A stretch of DNA of 63,333 bases from Oscillospiraceae bacterium (lineage in GTDB: Bacteria > Bacillota > Clostridia > Oscillospirales > Acutalibacteraceae). Positions 8,238-18,350 of the stretch are shown one piece after another. Position numbers and translations under genes: made by a program. The number at the start of each line of letters is the position of its first letter. Position 1 is the stretch's first letter. A model generated the notes under the pieces. The model was not told the origin of the DNA and searched no databases. It worked only from the letters and a program-made list of their open reading frames with translations. The stretch spans positions 1 to 63,333 of the forward strand of contig SVPR01000013.1 in the NCBI GenBank assembly GCA_015065785.1, read 5' to 3'.

Positions 8238-8395
8238 AAAAAACTCCTTTTCATAGGTGCGAAAAAAGCTTTCGCTATGTAAAGAGTTTTTTGCTTTTCA
8301 AACCACAAAAAATATTATTTGCCCTTTGTAAAAATTTAATCAAAAATTTACTAAAAAAGTTAAAAATTTTTACGCTTATTTTACAGTAAAAAATG

Positions 8396-8423
8396 TTGAC
8401 ATTTTAGTTGTGTATGATATAAT
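8396..8423 (+). promoter_or_regulatory. Consensus SigA promoter for the 59-aa ORF and pyr operon
   Basis: Perfect TTGACA (8396-8401), 16 nt spacer and perfect TATAAT (8418-8423). It is the only strong promoter seen before the pyr genes, so the transcript should contain the small ORF, the attenuator and then pyrC onward. The 158 bp upstream (8238-8395) is A/T-rich with nothing else recognised. Confidence 0.85.
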
Positions 8424-8464
8424 AATAAAAAGAAAAAACAATGTTGTCAGGGAGTGTTTATTAA

Positions 8465-8644
8465 ATGAAAAAGTTTTTTAAATTTTTAGGTATTTTAGCG
8501 GCTATCGCAGCGGCTGCAGCAGCAGTTTATGTTGTACTTCAAAAAGTTAAAGCGAAAAATGCTCCTGAAAGCTATGATGAAGACAATTATGTTTCATGCT
8601 CTTGCCTTGAGGATGATTTCATCTCAGAAACAGTTGCTGAATAA
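8465..8644 (+). CDS. Small single-span membrane protein (59 aa), unknown
   Basis: Unrecognised 59-residue ORF. N-terminal basic-aromatic start (MKKFFKF) leads into one alanine-rich membrane segment at about residues 7-25, then a basic KVKAK patch (stop-transfer, cytoplasmic side) and an acidic tail with Cys44 and Cys46 (S-C-S-C). A GGGAG site lies ~11 bp upstream, and a consensus promoter lies 41 bp upstream. It is the first ORF of the pyr transcript, separated from pyrC by the attenuator-like leader. The coding pattern (start, TM, charged tail) argues that it is a real gene; whether it relates to pyrimidine synthesis is unknown. Confidence 0.65.
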   Translation: MKKFFKFLGILAAIAAAAAAVYVVLQKVKAKNAPESYDEDNYVSCSCLEDDFISETVAE

Positions 8645-8677
8645 TTAAAATAAAACGACAATTACTTAGAGTCTTTA

Positions 8678-8777
8678 ATTCGATACGAGATATCGGCAAG
8701 ATTTGAGTTTTAAAAGTGGGCGAAGTGTGCCCTGATATAACTACTCAAGCCTTTGCCGTTTTGGCAAGGGCTTTTTT
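8678..8777 (+). promoter_or_regulatory. Putative transcription attenuator before pyrC (antiterminator/terminator)
   Basis: A terminator (AGCCTTTGCC 8748-8757, loop GTTTT, GGCAAGGGCT 8763-8772, T6) is preceded by a segment able to pair with its 5' arm: CGGCAA (8694-8699) plus TTGAGT (8703-8708) match ACTCAA (8743-8748) plus TTGCCG (8753-8758). The two folds exclude each other. Inside the antiterminator loop is a small hairpin GGGC-GAAGTGT-GCCC, and a CGATA-CGAGA-TATCG hairpin lies just upstream. No PyrR-binding consensus or known riboswitch was recognised, and pyrR is not in the operon. It could alternatively be a plain terminator of the small ORF. Confidence 0.6.
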
Positions 8778-8816
8778 ATAAGATTATTTGTATATTTATA
8801 GAAGGATTGGTTTTAA

Positions 8817-10064
8817 ATGGAATTTGCATTAAAAAATGCACATGTTTATAAAAATCAAAAAGTTGCATTTGTTCCTGAATATACCTGTGAGGTAAAAGTT
8901 CAGGGCGGTGTGGCTATTTCTTCTCTTTTACAGGATATGTTATCTTCAAATGTTTCTGAATATGGTATTTTTCCCGGTTTCTGTGATGTTCACGTTCATC
9001 TCAGAGAGCCGGGTTTTTCTTATAAAGAAACGATTAAAACCGGTACAATGGCTTCTGCAAGAGGTGGTTATACTGATGTTTTGTCAATGCCTAACTTAAA
9101 CCCTGTGCCACACAGTGTGGATAATATGAATATCCAGAGAGATATAATTAAAAAAGATGCAGTAATTGGTGTTCACCCGTTTGCTTCACTCACAGTTGAT
9201 GAAAAAGGCGAGAAGCTTTCAGATATGGAAGACTTAGCACCAATTTCAATAGGTTACTCTGATGATGGCAGAGGAGTTCAGAGCGAGTCTTTAATGCGTT
9301 CAGCAATGGAAAAGGCAAAAGCTTTAAACAAAATAATCTCTGCCCATTGTGAAGATAATTCTTTATTAAACGGCGGTTACATTCATAAAGGCGAATATGC
9401 TGAAAAGAATAATCACCGTGGAATATGTAGCGAAAGTGAATGGGGACCAATAAAGCGTGACCTTAAATTAGCTAAGGAAACAGGCTGTAAATATCATGTC
9501 TGCCACATTTCAACAAAAGAAAGCGTTGAGCTTATAAGACAAGCTAAAAAAGATGGTGTGGATGTCACCTGCGAAACCGCACCGCATTATTTGGTTTTAA
9601 ATGATATGAATTTGCAGGAGGACGGAAGATTTAAAATGAATCCGCCTATCCGTTCTGAAAATGACAGGTTAGCTTTAATAGAGGGCGTGCTTGACGGCAC
9701 AATTGATATGTTGGCAACCGACCACGCACCACATTCGTTTGAAGAAAAATCAAAAGGCTTAGAAAAGAGCTTAATGGGAATAACAGGAATAGAAACTGCT
9801 TTCCCGATAGTTTACACAAAGCTCATAAAAACCGGTGTTCTACCGCTTGAATTAGTTATTAAAATGCTTACCGATAATCCAAGAAACCGTTTCGGTATTA
9901 AAGACGACGGCTCTTTGACTATCTGGGATTTAAGCAATCAATATAAAATTGACAGTAACGAATTTCTTTCTTTAGGAAAGGCAACACCTTTCCAGGATGA
10001 AAGTGTTTTCGGAAAATGTCTTATGACTGTATATGGAGGTAATGTAGTATGGCAAGCGAAGTAA
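8817..10064 (+). CDS. pyrC: Dihydroorotase
   Basis: A 415-residue type I amidohydrolase that closes N-carbamoyl-L-aspartate to dihydroorotate, third step of UMP synthesis. The metal-binding 'DVHVHLREPGF' (His59, His61), a substrate-binding 'SMPNLNPVP' loop, 'SAHCED', 'HVCHIST' and the late catalytic 'ATDHAPHS' (about 300-305) are all intact. Length fits the class I family (~425). First enzyme gene of the pyr operon, behind the attenuator-like leader; start preceded by AGAAGGATTGG. Its 3' end overlaps carA by 16 bp, indicating coupled translation. Confidence 0.95.
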   Translation: MEFALKNAHVYKNQKVAFVPEYTCEVKVQGGVAISSLLQDMLSSNVSEYGIFPGFCDVHVHLREPGFSYKETIKTGTMASARGGYTDVLSMPNLNPVPHSVDNMNIQRDIIKKDAVIGVHPFASLTVDEKGEKLSDMEDLAPISIGYSDDGRGVQSESLMRSAMEKAKALNKIISAHCEDNSLLNGGYIHKGEYAEKNNHRGICSESEWGPIKRDLKLAKETGCKYHVCHISTKESVELIRQAKKDGVDVTCETAPHYLVLNDMNLQEDGRFKMNPPIRSENDRLALIEGVLDGTIDMLATDHAPHSFEEKSKGLEKSLMGITGIETAFPIVYTKLIKTGVLPLELVIKMLTDNPRNRFGIKDDGSLTIWDLSNQYKIDSNEFLSLGKATPFQDESVFGKCLMTVYGGNVVWQAK

Positions 10065-11134
10065 GAAAAAAGATTGTCTTTGAAGATGGTAGCGAGTATT
10101 CAGGCTACGGCTTCGGAGCTGATTGTGAAAGGGTTTGTGAAATAGTGTTTAACACCGCTATGGCAGGTTATCAGGAAATGATGTCTGACCTTTCATTCAC
10201 AAATAAAATTGTAGTTATGACTTATCCACTTATCGGTAACTACGGTGTTGCTGATGAGGATTTTGAGGCAAAGGCTTCAACTCTCGGTGGTCTTGTAGTT
10301 AGAGAATATAACGATATTCCTTCAAACTTCCGTTACACAAAAACACTTTCAGAAGAAATGGAAGAAAATCACATTCCTGGTATCTGGGGTGTTGACACAA
10401 GAGAAATCACAAGAAAAATCCGTGATAACGGCAGTCAGAGAGTAATTCTCACCAATGCAGATGTTCCAACAGAAAAAGCAATTGAGATTATCAAAAACAC
10501 ACCTGTTGAAACAAATGCAGTAGAAAAGGTCAGCTGTAAAAAACGCTGGTATTCAAGAACAACTAACGCTAAATATAATGTTGTTGCAATTGACTGTGGT
10601 GTTAAATTAAATATCATTCGTCTTTTAAATGCCCGTGGTTGCAATGTAACTGTTGTACCATTCAACACTTCAGCAAAAGAAATTATCAAAATGAATCCTG
10701 ACGGTGTTGTTATTTCAAACGGACCTGGTAGTCCTCTCGATGTAGCATCAATTGTTGATGTAGTTAAAGAGCTTAAAGGCAAATTCCCGCTTTTCGGTAT
10801 TGGCTTAGGCAACCTTTTAATTGGTGCAGCTTACGGTGCTAAGGCAGAAAAATTAAAATTCGGTCACCACGGTGGAAACCACCCTGTAATGAATGTTGAA
10901 ACAGGTAAGGTAATTACAGTTTCACAAAGTGAAGATTACACACTTAACGAAGCTTCATTAAATAGCACAGAATTAAAAATTACACACCGCGATATCCTCG
11001 ATAAATCAGTTGCGGGTGTAGAAAACGAAAAGGATAAGGTCTTTGGTGTTCAGTTTAATCCTGAAGGTGCACCTGGTGCAGTTAATGAGGCATTATTCGA
11101 TAAATTTGTTACTATTATGAAGGAGGGCAAGTAA
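10049..11134 (+). CDS. carA: Carbamoyl-phosphate synthase small subunit with degenerate glutaminase site
   Basis: A 361-residue CarA homologue with full domain structure: N-terminal domain (1-~150; '[17 protein letters not shown]', '[20 protein letters not shown]') and C-terminal class I amidotransferase domain. The active site is not intact: the nucleophile-elbow sequence reads '[11 protein letters not shown]', with Gly252 where the catalytic Cys belongs and Asn255 where the usual GHQ His belongs. The later '[10 protein letters not shown]' has Asn337 in place of the catalytic His, while Glu339 remains. The glutamine-binding stretch is also altered (SQSEDYTL). The frame is otherwise uninterrupted and conserved, so this looks like a selected structural subunit without glutaminase activity; the synthase would then use free ammonia (inference). 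Overlaps pyrC by 16 bp; carB follows directly. Confidence 0.93.
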   Translation: MASEVRKKIVFEDGSEYSGYGFGADCERVCEIVFNTAMAGYQEMMSDLSFTNKIVVMTYPLIGNYGVADEDFEAKASTLGGLVVREYNDIPSNFRYTKTLSEEMEENHIPGIWGVDTREITRKIRDNGSQRVILTNADVPTEKAIEIIKNTPVETNAVEKVSCKKRWYSRTTNAKYNVVAIDCGVKLNIIRLLNARGCNVTVVPFNTSAKEIIKMNPDGVVISNGPGSPLDVASIVDVVKELKGKFPLFGIGLGNLLIGAAYGAKAEKLKFGHHGGNHPVMNVETGKVITVSQSEDYTLNEASLNSTELKITHRDILDKSVAGVENEKDKVFGVQFNPEGAPGAVNEALFDKFVTIMKEGK

Positions 11135-11135
11135 G

Positions 11136-14100
11136 ATGCCAAAGAGAACTGATATAAAGAAAATACTTGTTATAGGCTCAGGCCCTATCGTAATAGGACA
11201 AGCAGCTGAATTCGACTATGCAGGTACACAAGCTTGTCTTGCACTTAAAGAAGAGGGTTATGAAGTAATTCTTTGTAACTCAAACCCTGCAACAATTATG
11301 ACAGATACTTCAATGGCTGACAAGGTTTATATGGAGCCACTTACTTTAGAATATATTGCAAAGGTTATCCGTTACGAAAGACCTGACGCTATTGTTCCTG
11401 GTATCGGCGGTCAGACTGGTCTTAACCTTGCAATGCAGCTTGAGAAAAAAGGTATTTTAGAGGAGTGCGAGGTTGAGCTTTTAGGTACAAAGAGCGAAAG
11501 CATCGAAAGAGCAGAGGACAGAGAGCTCTTTAAACAGCTTTGCCTTGATTTAGGTGAGCCTGTTCTTCCGTCAGAAATTGCAAACACAGTTGAAGAGGGT
11601 CTTGCTGCTTGTGAAAGAATTGGTTATCCAGTTGTTCTTCGTCCTGCATTCACATTAGGTGGTACAGGCGGTGGCTTTGCAGATAATGAGCAGGAATGCC
11701 GTGAGCTTCTTAAAAATGGTCTTAAGCTTTCACCTGTTCATCAGGTTCTTGTTGAAAAGAGCATTAAGGGCTACAAAGAAATTGAGTTCGAAGTAATGCG
11801 TGACTCAAACGACACAGCAATTGCTATTTGTAATATGGAAAATGTTGACCCTGTTGGTATCCACACAGGTGACTCAATCGTTGTTTGTCCTTGCCAGACT
11901 CTTACAAATAAAGAAGCAGGTATGCTTCGTGACAGTGCTTTAAGAATTATCAAAGCATTAGAAATTGAGGGTGGTTGTAATGTTCAGTTTGCACTTGACC
12001 CACTTTCATTTGATTATTATGTTATCGAGGTTAACCCTCGTGTTTCCCGTTCATCAGCTTTAGCTTCAAAAGCAAGTGGTTACCCAATAGCAAGAGTTAC
12101 TGCAAAAATCGCAGTTGGTATGCATCTTGAAGAAATTCAGCTTGCAAACATTCCTGCTGCTTGTGAGCCTGCACTTGACTATGTTGTTGCAAAAATGCCT
12201 CGTTTCCCATTCGATAAATTTGCAACTGCTAACAATAAGCTTTCAACTCAGATGAAAGCAACAGGTGAGGTTATGAGCCTTGGCAGAACAATTGAAGAAT
12301 GTCTTTTAAAGGCTGCCCGTTCACTTGAAATTGGTGTTTGTCACCTTTATATGAAGAAGTTTGACAGCTACACAGAGGCAGAGCTTCTCGAATATATCAA
12401 AGACGGTACAGATGACAGAATCTTTGCTATTGCTGAGCTTTTAAGCCACGGCACAGACATCGGTATGATTTACGATGCTACAAAGATAGATATTCTCTTC
12501 CTTGAAAAAGTAAGAAATATTATTCGTATGGAAGAAAAACTCAAAGCAAATAAGAACGATTTAACAGTTCTGTACGAAGCAAAGAGAATGGGCTTCTGCG
12601 ACCAATATATCGCTCGTCTTTGGGAATGTAAAGAAATTGATGTTTACAACATCCGTGTCCAGAACAAAATGTTCCCTGTATATAAAATGATTGATACCTG
12701 TGCAGCAGAATTTGAGGGTACAGTTCCTTATTTCTACTCAACCTATGAAGCAGAAAACGAATCAATCGTTTCAGATAAAGAAAAAATTATTGTTCTCGGT
12801 TCAGGTCCTATCAGAATCGGTCAGGGTGTTGAATTTGACTATTCAACAGTTCACGCAGTTCAGACAATCAAGGCTGCAGGTTATGAAGCAATTATCATAA
12901 ACAACAACCCTGAAACAGTTTCAACTGACTACACTTGCTCAGATAAGCTTTATTTCGAGCCACTTACAGTTGAAGATGTTATGAATATCATCCACCTTGA
13001 AAAGCCAATGGGTGTTATTGCTTCACTCGGTGGTCAGACTGCTATCAACTTAGCAGAGCCACTCAAAAACCGTGGCGTTAAAATTATCGGTACTGACTGT
13101 GACGCTATTGAAAAGGCAGAAAACCGTGATTCATTTGAAAAGCTTCTTAAAGAATTAGATATTCCTCAACCGGAGGGTAAAGCAGTTACAAAGATTGAAG
13201 ATGGTCTTGAGGCTGCAAAGAAAATCGGTTACCCTGTATTAGTTCGTCCATCATTCGTTTTAGGTGGCCGCGCAATGCAGATTGTTGCTGATGAAGAGCA
13301 ATTAAAGCACTACCTTAAAACAGCCGTTGAAATTGATGAAGACAAGCCTGTTCTTGTTGATAAATATATTTCAGGTAAAGAGGTTGAGGTTGACGCTATC
13401 TGTGACGGTAAAGATGTTTTTGTTCCCGGTATTATGGAGCTTGTTGAAAGAACAGGTATCCACAGCGGTGACTCAACAAGTGTTTACCCGACTTACAGCA
13501 TTTCACAAAAGGTAAGAGAAACAATTCTTGATTACACAAAGAAATTAGGTCTTGGTATCGGTATTGTTGGTCTTTACAACATTCAATTTATCGTTGATAA
13601 GGATGAAAATGTGTTCATCATTGAAGTTAACCCTCGTTCTTCAAGAACAGTTCCATTCCTTTCAAAAGCAACTTCTTATAGTTTAGCAGATATCGCAACT
13701 CTTACAATTTTAGGTAAGAGCCTTAAAGAACAAGGTATTGACTATGTTTACCCTGAAGACAAAAAGCGTTGGTATGTCAAAGCACCTGCTTTCTCATTCT
13801 CAAAGCTTCGTGGTCTTGACGCTTACCTTTCACCGGAAATGAAGTCAACAGGTGAAGCAATCGGTTACGATAATAAGCTTACCCGTGCTCTTTACAAAGC
13901 ATTACAGGCTTCTGGTATGAATGTTATGAACTACGGTACAGTTCTTGCTACTATTGCCGACGAAGACAAAGAAGAAGCATTGCCAATTATCCGTCGCTTC
14001 TACAATATGGGCTTCAACATTCAGGCAACAGAGGGTACTGCAAACTTCCTTAAAGAAAACGGCATCAGAACTCACGCAGTTAAGAAAATCAGCGAAGGCA

Positions 14101-14315
14101 GTGAAGAAATTCTTAACAATATGCGTCAGGGCTATATCAACTATGTAATTAATACCCGTGACATTAACCAGACAGGTTTCTTGTCAGACGGTCACGAAAT
14201 TCGTCAATGTGCAGTTGAAAACAATGTAACACTCTTCACTTCACTTGATACTGTTGCAGTATTACTTGATGTTCTTGAAGAAACAACACTCTGCATTTCT
14301 ACTATTGATGAATAA
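11136..14315 (+). CDS. carB: Carbamoyl-phosphate synthase large subunit
   Basis: A 1059-residue CarB, close to the usual ~1070. Two homologous ATP-grasp halves are visible: carboxyphosphate half with '[20 protein letters not shown]' and '[12 protein letters not shown]', and carbamoyl-phosphate half with '[20 protein letters not shown]' and '[14 protein letters not shown]', each with '[16 protein letters not shown]' / '[16 protein letters not shown]' ATP-binding ends. A C-terminal ~140-residue MGS-like allosteric domain follows. It makes carbamoyl phosphate from bicarbonate, 2 ATP and ammonia. Since CarA here lacks the catalytic Cys and His, ammonia may come from solution rather than the tunnel from CarA. 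Start is one base after the carA stop. Confidence 0.96.
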   Translation: MPKRTDIKKILVIGSGPIVIGQAAEFDYAGTQACLALKEEGYEVILCNSNPATIMTDTSMADKVYMEPLTLEYIAKVIRYERPDAIVPGIGGQTGLNLAMQLEKKGILEECEVELLGTKSESIERAEDRELFKQLCLDLGEPVLPSEIANTVEEGLAACERIGYPVVLRPAFTLGGTGGGFADNEQECRELLKNGLKLSPVHQVLVEKSIKGYKEIEFEVMRDSNDTAIAICNMENVDPVGIHTGDSIVVCPCQTLTNKEAGMLRDSALRIIKALEIEGGCNVQFALDPLSFDYYVIEVNPRVSRSSALASKASGYPIARVTAKIAVGMHLEEIQLANIPAACEPALDYVVAKMPRFPFDKFATANNKLSTQMKATGEVMSLGRTIEECLLKAARSLEIGVCHLYMKKFDSYTEAELLEYIKDGTDDRIFAIAELLSHGTDIGMIYDATKIDILFLEKVRNIIRMEEKLKANKNDLTVLYEAKRMGFCDQYIARLWECKEIDVYNIRVQNKMFPVYKMIDTCAAEFEGTVPYFYSTYEAENESIVSDKEKIIVLGSGPIRIGQGVEFDYSTVHAVQTIKAAGYEAIIINNNPETVSTDYTCSDKLYFEPLTVEDVMNIIHLEKPMGVIASLGGQTAINLAEPLKNRGVKIIGTDCDAIEKAENRDSFEKLLKELDIPQPEGKAVTKIEDGLEAAKKIGYPVLVRPSFVLGGRAMQIVADEEQLKHYLKTAVEIDEDKPVLVDKYISGKEVEVDAICDGKDVFVPGIMELVERTGIHSGDSTSVYPTYSISQKVRETILDYTKKLGLGIGIVGLYNIQFIVDKDENVFIIEVNPRSSRTVPFLSKATSYSLADIATLTILGKSLKEQGIDYVYPEDKKRWYVKAPAFSFSKLRGLDAYLSPEMKSTGEAIGYDNKLTRALYKALQASGMNVMNYGTVLATIADEDKEEALPIIRRFYNMGFNIQATEGTANFLKENGIRTHAVKKISEGSEEILNNMRQGYINYVINTRDINQTGFLSDGHEIRQCAVENNVTLFTSLDTVAVLLDVLEETTLCISTIDE

Positions 14316-14337
14316 AAAATTGGAGTTTTAATTTAAA

Positions 14338-15069
14338 ATGTATCAAGGAATTTATACAATTACTGAAAATAAAAAAATCGCTAAAGATGTTTACAGAATG
14401 ATTGTTGAGGGTGATACTTCTGCTCTCACCGCAACAGGTCAGTTTGTTAATATCAAGATTGATGGTTTATATCTCAGACGACCAATTTCAGTTTGCGATT
14501 ATGACGACAGCACAATAACACTTATCTACAAGGTGGTAGGTGCAGGTACAGAAATTATGTCAACTAAAGCTGTGGGCGAAAAGCTCGACATTTTAGTAGG
14601 ACTCGGCAACGGCTACAATACCGATAAAAGCGGAGAAAATCCGCTTTTAATCGGCGGTGGCGTTGGTGTTCCGCCAATGTACGGACTTTGCAGAAAGCTT
14701 GTAGCTGAAGGCAAAAACCCAACTGTAATTTTAGGCTTTAATACTGCTGACGAAATCTTCTACAAAGAAGAGTTTGAAGCTTTAGGTGTTAAGGTTTATG
14801 TTACAACTGTTGACGGTAGCGTAGGTACTAAGGGCTTTGTAACAGATGTTATGAAAGACCTTACATATTCCTACTTCTTCACTTGTGGCCCGATGCCAAT
14901 GTTTAAGGCTATTGAAAATACTGCAGTAACAAGCGGTCAATATAGCTTTGAAGAAAGAATGGGCTGTGGCTTTGGTGCTTGTATGGGTTGCTCCTGCAAA
15001 ACAAAATACGGCAACAAGCGTATCTGTAAAGACGGTCCTGTTTTAGAAAGGGAGGAGATTATATGGTAA
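14338..15069 (+). CDS. pyrK: Dihydroorotate dehydrogenase electron-transfer subunit
   Basis: A 243-residue ferredoxin-reductase-like protein carrying FAD and one [2Fe-2S] cluster, partner of PyrDB. FAD-binding 'YLRRPISVCDYD' sits in the N-terminal barrel, the NAD-binding 'LLIGGGVGVPPMYGL' in the middle, and the cluster cysteines in 'MGCGFGACMGCSCKT...RICKDGPV' near residues 215-235. It passes electrons from dihydroorotate to NAD+. Overlaps pyrD by 7 bp, as in Bacillus. Confidence 0.94.
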   Translation: MYQGIYTITENKKIAKDVYRMIVEGDTSALTATGQFVNIKIDGLYLRRPISVCDYDDSTITLIYKVVGAGTEIMSTKAVGEKLDILVGLGNGYNTDKSGENPLLIGGGVGVPPMYGLCRKLVAEGKNPTVILGFNTADEIFYKEEFEALGVKVYVTTVDGSVGTKGFVTDVMKDLTYSYFFTCGPMPMFKAIENTAVTSGQYSFEERMGCGFGACMGCSCKTKYGNKRICKDGPVLEREEIIW

Positions 15070-15974
15070 ATCTTGAAACATCACTTTGTGGTTTAAATCT
15101 CTCAAATCCCTTGATTCCTGCAAGCGGTACTTTTGGCTATGGCTATGAATTCGCTGAACTTTACGACATTAACATTTTAGGCACTTTTTCATTTAAAGGT
15201 ACAACTAAAGACGCTCGTTTCGGTAACCCTACACCAAGAATTGCAGAATGCGAAGCAGGTATGATAAATGCTGTAGGACTTCAGAATCCGGGTGTAGAAA
15301 AGGTTATTTCTGAAGAATTACCAAAGCTTAAAGAAGTTTTTAATAAAAAGGTTATGGCAAATGTAAGCGGATTTTCTGTTGAAGATTATGTTTACACTTG
15401 CGCGCAACTTGATAAAGAAGAACAAGTAGGCTGGCTTGAGGTTAATGTAAGCTGTCCTAATGTTCACGGTGGCGGAATGAGCTTCGGCACATCACCTGAA
15501 GCGGCGGCAGAGGTTACACGAGAAGTTAAAAAGGTAACCAAAAAGCCTGTAATTATAAAGCTTTCACCAAATGTTACTGACATCGTTTCAATTGCAAAGG
15601 CTTGTGAAGAAGCAGGTGCAGATGGTATCAGTCTTATAAATACACTTTTAGGTATGCGAATTGACTTAAAAACTAAAAAGCCTGTAATCGCAAACAAAAT
15701 GGGCGGTTTTTCAGGTAATGCAATTAAGCCTGTTGCAGTGAGAATGGTTTATCAGGTTTACGATGCAGTTAATATTCCTATTGTCGGAATGGGCGGTGTA
15801 TCTACTGCCGAAGATGTAATTGAGTTTATGTTAGCAGGTGCTTCTGCTGTTGAGGTAGGTGCCGCAAACTTAATTAATCCTTATGCTTGTAAGGATATTA
15901 TTGAAGATTTACCACGCGTAATGGAAAAATATGGTATTACTGAGTTAAAAGATATTATAGGAGGCGCACACTAA
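15063..15974 (+). CDS. pyrD: Dihydroorotate dehydrogenase B, catalytic subunit
   Basis: A 303-residue FMN-dependent class 1B DHODH, oxidising dihydroorotate to orotate with NAD+ through PyrK. Diagnostic features are '[16 protein letters not shown]' with the class 1 catalytic Cys, '[11 protein letters not shown]', the FMN phosphate loop '[30 protein letters not shown]'. Overlaps both neighbours slightly (pyrK by 7 bp, pyrF by 1 bp), consistent with one operon. Start supported by AGGGAGGAG a few bases before ATG. Confidence 0.95.
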   Translation: MVNLETSLCGLNLSNPLIPASGTFGYGYEFAELYDINILGTFSFKGTTKDARFGNPTPRIAECEAGMINAVGLQNPGVEKVISEELPKLKEVFNKKVMANVSGFSVEDYVYTCAQLDKEEQVGWLEVNVSCPNVHGGGMSFGTSPEAAAEVTREVKKVTKKPVIIKLSPNVTDIVSIAKACEEAGADGISLINTLLGMRIDLKTKKPVIANKMGGFSGNAIKPVAVRMVYQVYDAVNIPIVGMGGVSTAEDVIEFMLAGASAVEVGAANLINPYACKDIIEDLPRVMEKYGITELKDIIGGAH

Positions 15975-16672
15975 TGGGTAAGGATGTAATCATTGCTTGC
16001 GATTTCAGCAGTAAAAAAGCTTGTATGGACTTTTTAGATAAGTTCACAGACGAAAAGCCATTTGTAAAAATCGGTATGGAGCTTTTCTATGCTGAGGGTC
16101 CGCAAATCGTTCGTGAAATCAAAGAAAGAGGTCACAAAATTTTCCTCGACTTAAAGCTTCACGATATTCCTAATACAGTAAAAAAATCAATGTCTGTTTT
16201 AAGAAATTTAGATGTTGATATGACAAACCTTCACGCTGCAGGTACTGCTGCTATGATGGAGGGTGCTTTAGAGGGTTTAACACGCGAAGATGGCACAAGA
16301 CCAATTCTTATTGCAGTTACTCAGCTTACTTCAACAAGTGAAGAAAGAATGAAAAATGAGCTTCTTATAAATGAGCCAATTGATAAGGTTGTAATGCACT
16401 ACGCAAAGAATGCAAAAACTGCAGGTCTTGACGGTGTAGTTTGCTCACCACTTGAAGCAGGTAAGGTGCACGACCTTTGCGGTAAAGAGTTTTTAACAAT
16501 TACACCGGGTGTTCGTTTTGCTGATGGCGACATTGGCGACCAGGTTCGTGTTATGACACCTGCTGAAGCTAAAAAAATCGGCTCTGACTACATTGTTGTA
16601 GGCAGACCTATTACAGCAGCCGAAGACCCTGTTGCAGCATACAGAAGATGCGTAAATGAATTTTGCGATTAA
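15974..16672 (+). CDS. pyrF: Orotidine 5'-phosphate decarboxylase
   Basis: A 232-residue TIM-barrel enzyme catalysing OMP to UMP. The catalytic '[12 protein letters not shown]' (Asp-x-Lys-x2-Asp) is intact, as are the N-terminal 'IACDFSS' strand, the 'TNLHAAG' strand and the C-terminal phosphate-binding '[14 protein letters not shown]'. Length and motifs fit the group of ~230-residue bacterial PyrF. Its ATG overlaps the pyrD stop (TAATG). Confidence 0.95.
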   Translation: MGKDVIIACDFSSKKACMDFLDKFTDEKPFVKIGMELFYAEGPQIVREIKERGHKIFLDLKLHDIPNTVKKSMSVLRNLDVDMTNLHAAGTAAMMEGALEGLTREDGTRPILIAVTQLTSTSEERMKNELLINEPIDKVVMHYAKNAKTAGLDGVVCSPLEAGKVHDLCGKEFLTITPGVRFADGDIGDQVRVMTPAEAKKIGSDYIVVGRPITAAEDPVAAYRRCVNEFCD

Positions 16673-16684
16673 GGAGAAATTATA

Positions 16685-17341
16685 ATGGAAAGCTACAAAA
16701 GAGAATTTATTCAATTTTTAGAAGGTGCAGGCGTTCTTAAATTCGGCGATTTTACTGCAAAAAGTGGTAGAAAAATCCCTTATTTCATTAACGCAGGCGA
16801 TATTAAAACAGGTGAACAAATCTGTAAATTAGGCGAATTTTACGCAAAAGCATATTTTGAAAAGGTGGGCAACAAAAAAACTGTTCTTTATGGTCCTGCT
16901 TACAAGGGTATTCCGATTGCAGTTTCTGTTGCAGTGGCACTTGCTAAAAACGGTCTTGATGTTCCATTCTTCTTTAACCGTAAAGAAGAAAAGGACCACG
17001 GCGAAGGTGGCGTTTTCGTAGGCTATAAGCCACAAGAGGGCGAAGAAATCGTTATTGTAGAGGATGTTATTACTGCAGGTACTGCAATAAGAGAAAGTAT
17101 GTCTATTCTTTCAGGCCTTAAAGGCACAAAGGTTGCAGCAACATTCGTTATGGTTGACCGTAAAGAAAAAGGTCAGACTGAAAAATCTGCAATGGCAGAG
17201 GTTGGCGAAGAATACGGCTTCCCTGTATATTCAGTAGTTGATGTTTACGATATTATTGAATATCTTGAAGAAGACGAAAAGAACAAAGAAAATGTTGAAA
17301 GAATCAAGAAATATCTTGAAGTAAACGGCGCAAAAGAATAA
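16685..17341 (+). CDS. pyrE: Orotate phosphoribosyltransferase
   Basis: A 218-residue type I PRTase that joins orotate to PRPP. The PRPP loop 'IVIVEDVITAGTAIRES' is intact, and 'YGPAYKGIPIAVSVAVAL' plus the flexible-loop lysines in 'NRKEEKDHGEGG' mark OPRT. AAGGAGAAATTATA gives a strong ribosome site. A 79 bp gap to pyrB, the largest in the operon, holds a possible hairpin. Confidence 0.95.
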   Translation: MESYKREFIQFLEGAGVLKFGDFTAKSGRKIPYFINAGDIKTGEQICKLGEFYAKAYFEKVGNKKTVLYGPAYKGIPIAVSVAVALAKNGLDVPFFFNRKEEKDHGEGGVFVGYKPQEGEEIVIVEDVITAGTAIRESMSILSGLKGTKVAATFVMVDRKEKGQTEKSAMAEVGEEYGFPVYSVVDVYDIIEYLEEDEKNKENVERIKKYLEVNGAKE

Positions 17342-17350
17342 ATTAAAATA

Positions 17351-17397
17351 ATCAAGGGGCTACGATTCAATCACAGAACCGTCCCCTGATTTTTAGA
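17351..17397 (+). terminator. Possible hairpin between pyrE and pyrB
   Basis: ATCAAGGGG pairs imperfectly with CCCCTGAT across a ~23 nt arm that contains further weak pairing, followed by TTTTTAGATTTTT. It could be a partial terminator or mRNA-processing hairpin lowering or separating pyrBI expression. The pairing has one bulged A, so strength is moderate. Confidence 0.4.
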
Positions 17398-17420
17398 TTT
17401 TTGAAAAGGATAAATTAACT

Positions 17421-18335
17421 ATGAGAAGTGTTATAGATATTCTCGACCTTACAGTTGAAGAATTAGACGGGCTTGTTAAGGTTGCAGATGATATTATAGA
17501 AAATCCCAATAAATACAGCGAAAAGTGTAAGGGTAAAAAATTAGCAACACTTTTCTTTGAGCCATCAACCCGTACTCGTTTAAGCTTCGAGGCTGCTATG
17601 TATGAATTAGGTGGTAATGTTTTAGGCTTTTCAGAGGCTCAGAGCTCATCTGCCGCAAAGGGCGAAAGCGTTGCAGACACTGCAAAAACAGTTTCTTGCT
17701 ATGCAGATATTATTGCAATGCGTCATCCAAAAGAGGGTGCACCGCTTGTGGCTTCTTATAATGCTACAATTCCTGTAATAAATGCAGGTGACGGCGGTCA
17801 CAACCACCCAACACAAACACTCGCGGACCTTTTAACTATTCATAGAGAAAAGGGCAGATTTGATAATTTAACTGTTGGTTTTTGTGGCGACCTCAAATTC
17901 GGCAGAACTGTTCATTCACTCATAAATGCTCTTTCCCGTTACAGCGGAATTAAATTCGTTTTAATTTCACCTGACGAATTAAAGCTTCCAAGCTATATTA
18001 AAAAAGAAGTTCTTGAAAAGAATAATTTAGAGTATGTGCAGACTACAAATCTTGAAGAGGTTATGCCACAACTCGATATTCTTTATATGACAAGAGTTCA
18101 GAGAGAGCGTTTCTTCAATGAGGAAGATTATTTAAGACTCAAAGATAGTTATATTCTCACACCTGAAAAGCTCACAAATGCAAAGAAAGATTTATCAATT
18201 ATGCATCCGCTTCCGAGAGTAAACGAAATAAGTGTTGCAATTGACGAAGACCCAAGAGCTTGCTACTTTAAACAAGTTCTTTACGGTAAATATATGCGTA
18301 TGGCACTTATTCTTAAACTTTTGGAGATTGAGTAA
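17421..18335 (+). CDS. pyrB: Aspartate carbamoyltransferase catalytic subunit
   Basis: A 304-residue transcarbamoylase making carbamoyl aspartate. The carbamoyl-phosphate motif '[13 protein letters not shown]', '[12 protein letters not shown]' and the C-terminal '[10 protein letters not shown]' are intact, and the 80s-loop Ser/Lys region 'SSSAAKGES' is present. Followed 15 bp later by the regulatory chain gene pyrI, so the enzyme is probably the allosteric dodecamer type. Confidence 0.95.
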   Translation: MRSVIDILDLTVEELDGLVKVADDIIENPNKYSEKCKGKKLATLFFEPSTRTRLSFEAAMYELGGNVLGFSEAQSSSAAKGESVADTAKTVSCYADIIAMRHPKEGAPLVASYNATIPVINAGDGGHNHPTQTLADLLTIHREKGRFDNLTVGFCGDLKFGRTVHSLINALSRYSGIKFVLISPDELKLPSYIKKEVLEKNNLEYVQTTNLEEVMPQLDILYMTRVQRERFFNEEDYLRLKDSYILTPEKLTNAKKDLSIMHPLPRVNEISVAIDEDPRACYFKQVLYGKYMRMALILKLLEIE

Positions 18336-18350
18336 TTAGGAGGCAGAAGT

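Noticed and set aside
8645-8777. T-box or known pyrimidine riboswitch before pyrC
   Set aside because: No T-box sequence (AGGGUGGNACCGCG) and no match to a riboswitch I know; reported only as a putative attenuator.
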